DNA of 64,000 bases from Spirosoma sordidisoli (GTDB lineage: Bacteria; Bacteroidota; Bacteroidia; Cytophagales; Spirosomataceae): NCBI RefSeq assembly GCF_004138325.1, contig NZ_SBLB01000003.1, forward strand, positions 496,001-560,000, written 5' to 3'. The position numbers and the translations under genes were made by a program. Under the pieces are notes generated by a model, which had not been told where the DNA came from, made no database searches, and worked only from the letters and a program-made list of their open reading frames with translations. The stretch's first letter is position 1. Each line of letters opens with the position of its first letter. Positions 60,630 through 64,000 of the stretch are shown one piece after another.

Positions 60630-60899
60630 TTAGTCGATCAGATCCGGACCGTCGTCGGTGTCGGGTACGTAGGGGCCATCGGCCGTGGCCGCGCAGTTGC
60701 GGACCTGCCAGACCTGGCCCGACGCCGGGGCGGGTGCGGCCAGCGTGGTCTGGGCCACCTGCTGGGCGTCGGTAAGCGCCCGAAACGCCGCTTCGGCCTG
60801 GGCGCAGGTGCCCTGACTGTAGGGCCAGTAGCGTTTCTGGCCCACCGGCCAGCCGGTCTTGGCGGCTACGGTATTGGTTACTTCGAGGTAAAAAGCCAT
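60630..60899 (-). CDS. Small unrecognised tail-operon protein
   Basis: An 89-residue protein starting 2 bases after the preceding stop, so in the same operon. It contains TGWPVGQKRYWPYSQGTCAQAEAAFRALTDAQQVAQTTLAAP and ends in an acidic tail (TDDGPDLID). No signal peptide and no family recognised. Small proteins in this place often act as fibre adaptors. Confidence 0.6.
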   Translation of the reverse strand: MAFYLEVTNTVAAKTGWPVGQKRYWPYSQGTCAQAEAAFRALTDAQQVAQTTLAAPAPASGQVWQVRNCAATADGPYVPDTDDGPDLID

Positions 60900-60901
60900 G
60901 G

Positions 60902-62830
60902 TTACGGAGCAGTATAGACGGTCGTGCGGGCAATAGCCGCAGCGCCGTTGTTGACGTTGATCACGAGGACATCATTGGGTTTGTCAGTAGCGCGGAGGTA
61001 AACGGTAGCCGTGTGAATCACTCCCGCGAATGCGCCGGTGTAGCCATAGCCACCTGGATCATTGCTGGTGGCAGACATAGACGCGAATACGGTTTTAGGC
61101 ATAGCCGCAACAGCTCCGATGTAGGTCTGTTGGGCAGGCCATTCGAAGGCATACTCGACTCCATTGGATAGCCGAGTCTGCACCCAGAAGCGGTTGACCT
61201 CTGAGAACTGGGGCGGGTTATCGCCAGACCAGAAATGGTCGACGGCCAGGATTTTGTTAACGGGCTCCGGATCAGGATTGGGTACAGCCTGTCGATTAAC
61301 CGTCAACAGGAAGTCGGCCGCTACGGCCTGCCCGACGCTATCGGACGCCCACACCCGGATTGGATAGCTTCCGTTGGGGAAGTCAGCCGTGATGGCATGT
61401 ATGCCTGGCCAGGTGGGATCGAACAGCAATCCAGTCGGAAACGGCTCCGTGGTTGTGGCATTAATAATACGGGCCGATGTCAGCGTCAGCGTATCGCCCG
61501 GATCGGAGAACGTGGTAGCGGGCAGAGGCCGCGACTGCACACCAGCCTGCGTTACCAGCCAGTCGGGAATGGCCGTAGCAACCACGGGTGGCGTATTATC
61601 TACGTTGTTTAGCGCCGTCAGATTAGTCTGCAGCACGTAGCCGCCCGGGAAGACGGTTTTGACCGTAAAGGCGATATTTTGCTCGATCGTATTATCCGGC
61701 ACTTCGACCAGCCCCCCAGTGGTGATGGTCGAGGACAGGGAGGGGGGTGACCCGTAGTACTCACTGGTCGAGTCGCCCGAATAATCCCGCCACTGATCGT
61801 CGTTATACTTCTGCTGAAACAGCAACTGGGCTGACCCACCCTCGACCACACTTTGCGGAGAAGTCGGGGCGGTGCGGAACTGAGAAATCGGCTGGGGGCC
61901 ATCGGCCAGGCAGGCATTCGTGGTTCGCGGGCTAAAGGTTAGCTCCAGGGCCGTACCCGCCACATAGGCGTGCCAGGCCAAAACAACCCCCGTTCGGTAC
62001 TGTGCCGGAACGGCATACTCCCAACCATACGTATTGAAGCCCCCCGTCTGCCCCAAGGCGGTGGCCACATCCGGACGCGGCAGCGAACAGGTAACGGTTG
62101 CCACCTTGGTTTGGCGGTTCGGGCCGAGGTAGATATCGACCCCCTGAATTTCATTCAGGTTACTACGCCGGGCACACCAGCCCCGAACGCTGTAGCAGTC
62201 ACCGGCGTCGAGCGATCCCGAGTGGGTGCCGCCCAGGACCGGCGGGCCGGTAGGCTCCGGATCGGGATCAGGGTCGGGGTCAGTCGGCAGATCAACGTAC
62301 ACGGTTGTATCGACATAGTGGTTACCGAATACCAGTAGGGAAACAGGCGAAGTACCGCCCCCATCACCAGAGAGCGCCTGGTCGATATCGACGTAGTGGT
62401 TACCGAACACCAGCAGGGAGACTGGATCTGGGTCCGGATCAGGATCAGGTACAGCTCCCTCTCGCCGGTAGACCCGCTTGTCTGGCCCCAAGACGAGGAC
62501 TGGATAGTTCTCCGTGGTTAGCGGAATTTTATCCAGCATCAGCCCCCCCATGAGCTGGACTAGAACATCCGTCCAACCTTTTCGGCCGGGCCCACCACGC
62601 TGGGCGACCGCATGGAGGGTGTCGTCATTGTCACCCGCCCCGAACTCAATAGCCGCAACGGCGTCGATCTCCTGGACAACATTGCGACAGTAGACGGTGT
62701 AAACCGTGCCGACAACAAACGCTACGCCTGTTTCAGTCTCCGTGAATACGGGGCTGCTCTGCCAGTTTTCCAAATCCAGGCTATAGGTCCACTCGGAACC
62801 GGTGGGGTACTTGACGCGAATACCAGGCAT
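60902..62830 (-). CDS. Tail-operon surface-type protein with internal repeat
   Basis: A 642-residue beta-rich protein without a signal peptide. Near the N-terminus, at 136-148 and 162-174, the same block PVSLLVFGNHYVD occurs twice, flanked by Asp-Pro runs (DPDPDPDP) that act as stiff linkers. The middle and end hold Ig/cadherin-like domains (LTLTSARIINATTTEPFPTGLLFDP, GSYPIRVWASDSVGQAVAADFLLTV). This fits a fibre or adhesin part of the tail. It follows the partial gene by 2 bases. Confidence 0.65.
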   Translation of the reverse strand: MPGIRVKYPTGSEWTYSLDLENWQSSPVFTETETGVAFVVGTVYTVYCRNVVQEIDAVAAIEFGAGDNDDTLHAVAQRGGPGRKGWTDVLVQLMGGLMLDKIPLTTENYPVLVLGPDKRVYRREGAVPDPDPDPDPVSLLVFGNHYVDIDQALSGDGGGTSPVSLLVFGNHYVDTTVYVDLPTDPDPDPDPEPTGPPVLGGTHSGSLDAGDCYSVRGWCARRSNLNEIQGVDIYLGPNRQTKVATVTCSLPRPDVATALGQTGGFNTYGWEYAVPAQYRTGVVLAWHAYVAGTALELTFSPRTTNACLADGPQPISQFRTAPTSPQSVVEGGSAQLLFQQKYNDDQWRDYSGDSTSEYYGSPPSLSSTITTGGLVEVPDNTIEQNIAFTVKTVFPGGYVLQTNLTALNNVDNTPPVVATAIPDWLVTQAGVQSRPLPATTFSDPGDTLTLTSARIINATTTEPFPTGLLFDPTWPGIHAITADFPNGSYPIRVWASDSVGQAVAADFLLTVNRQAVPNPDPEPVNKILAVDHFWSGDNPPQFSEVNRFWVQTRLSNGVEYAFEWPAQQTYIGAVAAMPKTVFASMSATSNDPGGYGYTGAFAGVIHTATVYLRATDKPNDVLVINVNNGAAAIARTTVYTAP

Positions 62831-62832
62831 AG

Positions 62833-64000
62833 TTAGGCGGGTTCAACTTCGTCGGTCCAGCTGCTTAAGATGGGGTGAACGCCGACGGTGTTTTTTAGGA
62901 TCAGGTTGGTCATCTGTATGGCTTCGGGTATGGTATACACGTCCGTGAGGCCAGACTCTTCGCGTGTGGTTGGTTTATCGATGAGGTCATCCCGGTAGGA
63001 AATCTTCTCGTCGTCACGCCGGTACAGCGCATCCGCTGCGGGCTGCTTGAGAAAGCCGAGGGTCTCCGGGTTAGGCCTCTCCGCGACAATTTTGAGTTTA
63101 TCGAGCAGGGGCGTCGTCAGATCGCGAGCCGCCTGGGGAACCGTAGGGTCGCGGGTAAATACGGGCAGGGGTGGCAGCACGTAGACGCTACCGGCCGGTG
63201 CCTGCACAGGGGGCAGGGTTTCGCCCCCCTCGGGAAAATCATCGGTGTAAAACTCGTCGCGGTGCTGGTAGACGTAGCTGAAGACGTGCGCGAATTGGGT
63301 GTCGCCGTCCCGCTGCTGGCGGATCTGCTTGTTGGTAAGGCCGATGGCCAGGACGCGATCCGCCAGCACCTGAAAGCGTACGGCCGAGCAGTAAAAGTCA
63401 TCCCAGCGCTGCAGCTCCGGGAGCGGTTGCCAGCCAGAGGCCACTTCGACGGCTTGCTGCCGGCTTAGGTTATACTGCACGAACTGGGCAGCCGTCGGCT
63501 CGTAGCCTGCGGGCATGACGCGCTCGGCCTGCTCGTAGAACAGCTGCAGCTCGTAGCTGCCTTTCCCCCAGGTCATGATGCTGTCGAACGCGCCCAGGCT
63601 GTTGAGGTAGGAAAACTGACGCCGGTAGGGCCGGTTGTCGTAATCGACCACGTAGCGATAAGCCCGGCTGAGGTAGCCCCCGGCCAGCGTAACCAGTCGA
63701 CAGCTGTATTCCCTGAGAAACTTACCCGCTGGCACCTGCTCACGCAGGTTCAGCTGAGCGATCCCCACCGGGAACGCTACTTTGGTACCGGGCTGGTAAT
63801 CGATAGCCGCCTGGATGCCCGTGCGCACGTGCGTGCTGTCATCGTCGAAGGTCATCCGGATCTCCAGCTTGACCGACGAGGCCTGCTCCCGCAGATTGAT
63901 AAAGGTCAGAAAATGGGCTTCGTCGAGCCGGGCTATTCGCGCCGGTGATCCCATCAACAGGGACTTGTCGGCCCCGGCATCGGCACCCAGCAGCGCTGTC
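62833..64000 (-). CDS. Unrecognised tail-operon protein, start beyond right edge
   Basis: At least 389 residues. The frame stays open to base 64000 (upstream residues include GADAGADKS), so the TTG at 63957 and ATG at 63954 are probably internal and the true start is outside the window. The sequence is mixed alpha-beta (RVMPAGYEPTAAQFVQYNLSRQQAVEVASGW; FSYLNSLGAFDSIMTWGKGSYELQLFYE). No family is recognised. It is the first tail-operon gene visible here. Confidence 0.65.
   Translation of the reverse strand, partial: TALLGADAGADKSLLMGSPARIARLDEAHFLTFINLREQASSVKLEIRMTFDDDSTHVRTGIQAAIDYQPGTKVAFPVGIAQLNLREQVPAGKFLREYSCRLVTLAGGYLSRAYRYVVDYDNRPYRRQFSYLNSLGAFDSIMTWGKGSYELQLFYEQAERVMPAGYEPTAAQFVQYNLSRQQAVEVASGWQPLPELQRWDDFYCSAVRFQVLADRVLAIGLTNKQIRQQRDGDTQFAHVFSYVYQHRDEFYTDDFPEGGETLPPVQAPAGSVYVLPPLPVFTRDPTVPQAARDLTTPLLDKLKIVAERPNPETLGFLKQPAADALYRRDDEKISYRDDLIDKPTTREESGLTDVYTIPEAIQMTNLILKNTVGVHPILSSWTDEVEPA

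Larger units (their letters stand above)
41719..64000. mobile_element. Prophage-like integrated element (left end in window)
   Basis: From the tRNA-Ser gene rightwards lie a tyrosine integrase, a serine recombinase, a divergent promoter-operator region, and a minus-strand run of tail genes including a clear tape measure. Ordinary chromosomal genes end at purL. This is the layout of a temperate phage or phage-derived element inserted at a tRNA. The matching right attachment site, terminase, portal and capsid genes are not in the window, so it may be either a full phage or a tail-only element. Confidence 0.85.

Overview
The window looks like chromosome from a Bacteroidota member of the Cytophagales, probably a Spirosoma/Fibrella/Larkinella-like genus. 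This is inferred from the gene families (MurF-alanine racemase fusion, DUF4403, PadR with prefix-domain FtsX permease, short GG-leader peptide) and from promoters of the Bacteroidota type (TTG or TTTG, about 20 bases, TAnnTTTG). Coding density is high, third codon positions are GC-rich, and few start sites have a visible Shine-Dalgarno sequence, so several starts were chosen by domain alignment rather than by ribosome binding site.

Layout. 1-12.9 kb is housekeeping chromosome: the 5' part of a catalase gene running off the left edge, a SulP anion transporter, a THUMP-like methyltransferase, a coiled-coil exported protein, the MurF-Alr fusion followed by CorA, a lipoprotein, an M15-like peptidase, an AlkA-type glycosylase, a DUF4403 lipoprotein, a tiny FeoB-associated-type membrane peptide and a DinB-fold protein. 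13.2-15.6 kb holds a GH43-like arabinanase and an associated secreted protein.

15.9-24.2 kb is a peptide export island. It has a promoter and short leader ORFs, a C39-like/VKOR/thioredoxin fusion, a C39 peptidase ABC transporter and an HlyD adaptor on the plus strand. A LuxR-type regulator with a fully degenerate receiver, a GT1 glycosyltransferase and a small double-glycine precursor with six core cysteines lie on the minus strand. The parts fit together as make, oxidise, cleave and export a disulfide-rich, possibly glycosylated peptide.

24.5-31.8 kb is an AraC regulator divergent from a three-gene PSCyt-type operon (DUF2231/cytochrome/LRR, DUF1549-LamG-DUF1553, Tat-exported DUF1501). 32-41.5 kb holds an SDR, a Crp-family regulator, a PadR-FtsX permease pair behind a long perfect inverted repeat, a BTRD-repeat protein, an inositol monophosphatase-family protein and PurL.

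41.7-64 kb is an integrated phage-like element lying next to tRNA-Ser(UGA). After the tRNA come a tyrosine integrase, a lipoprotein, a serine recombinase operon, a divergent control region in which two near-identical palindromic operators each cover one promoter, and a small HTH-like protein. A long minus-strand tail operon then runs in from beyond the right edge: unknown tail proteins, a 1,552-residue SGNH-domain fibre, a beta-helix tailspike-like protein, a 678-residue protein, a gp10-like protein and the tape measure. Both large fibres carry Sec signal peptides, which is unusual for virion proteins. The second attachment site and any head genes are not in the window.
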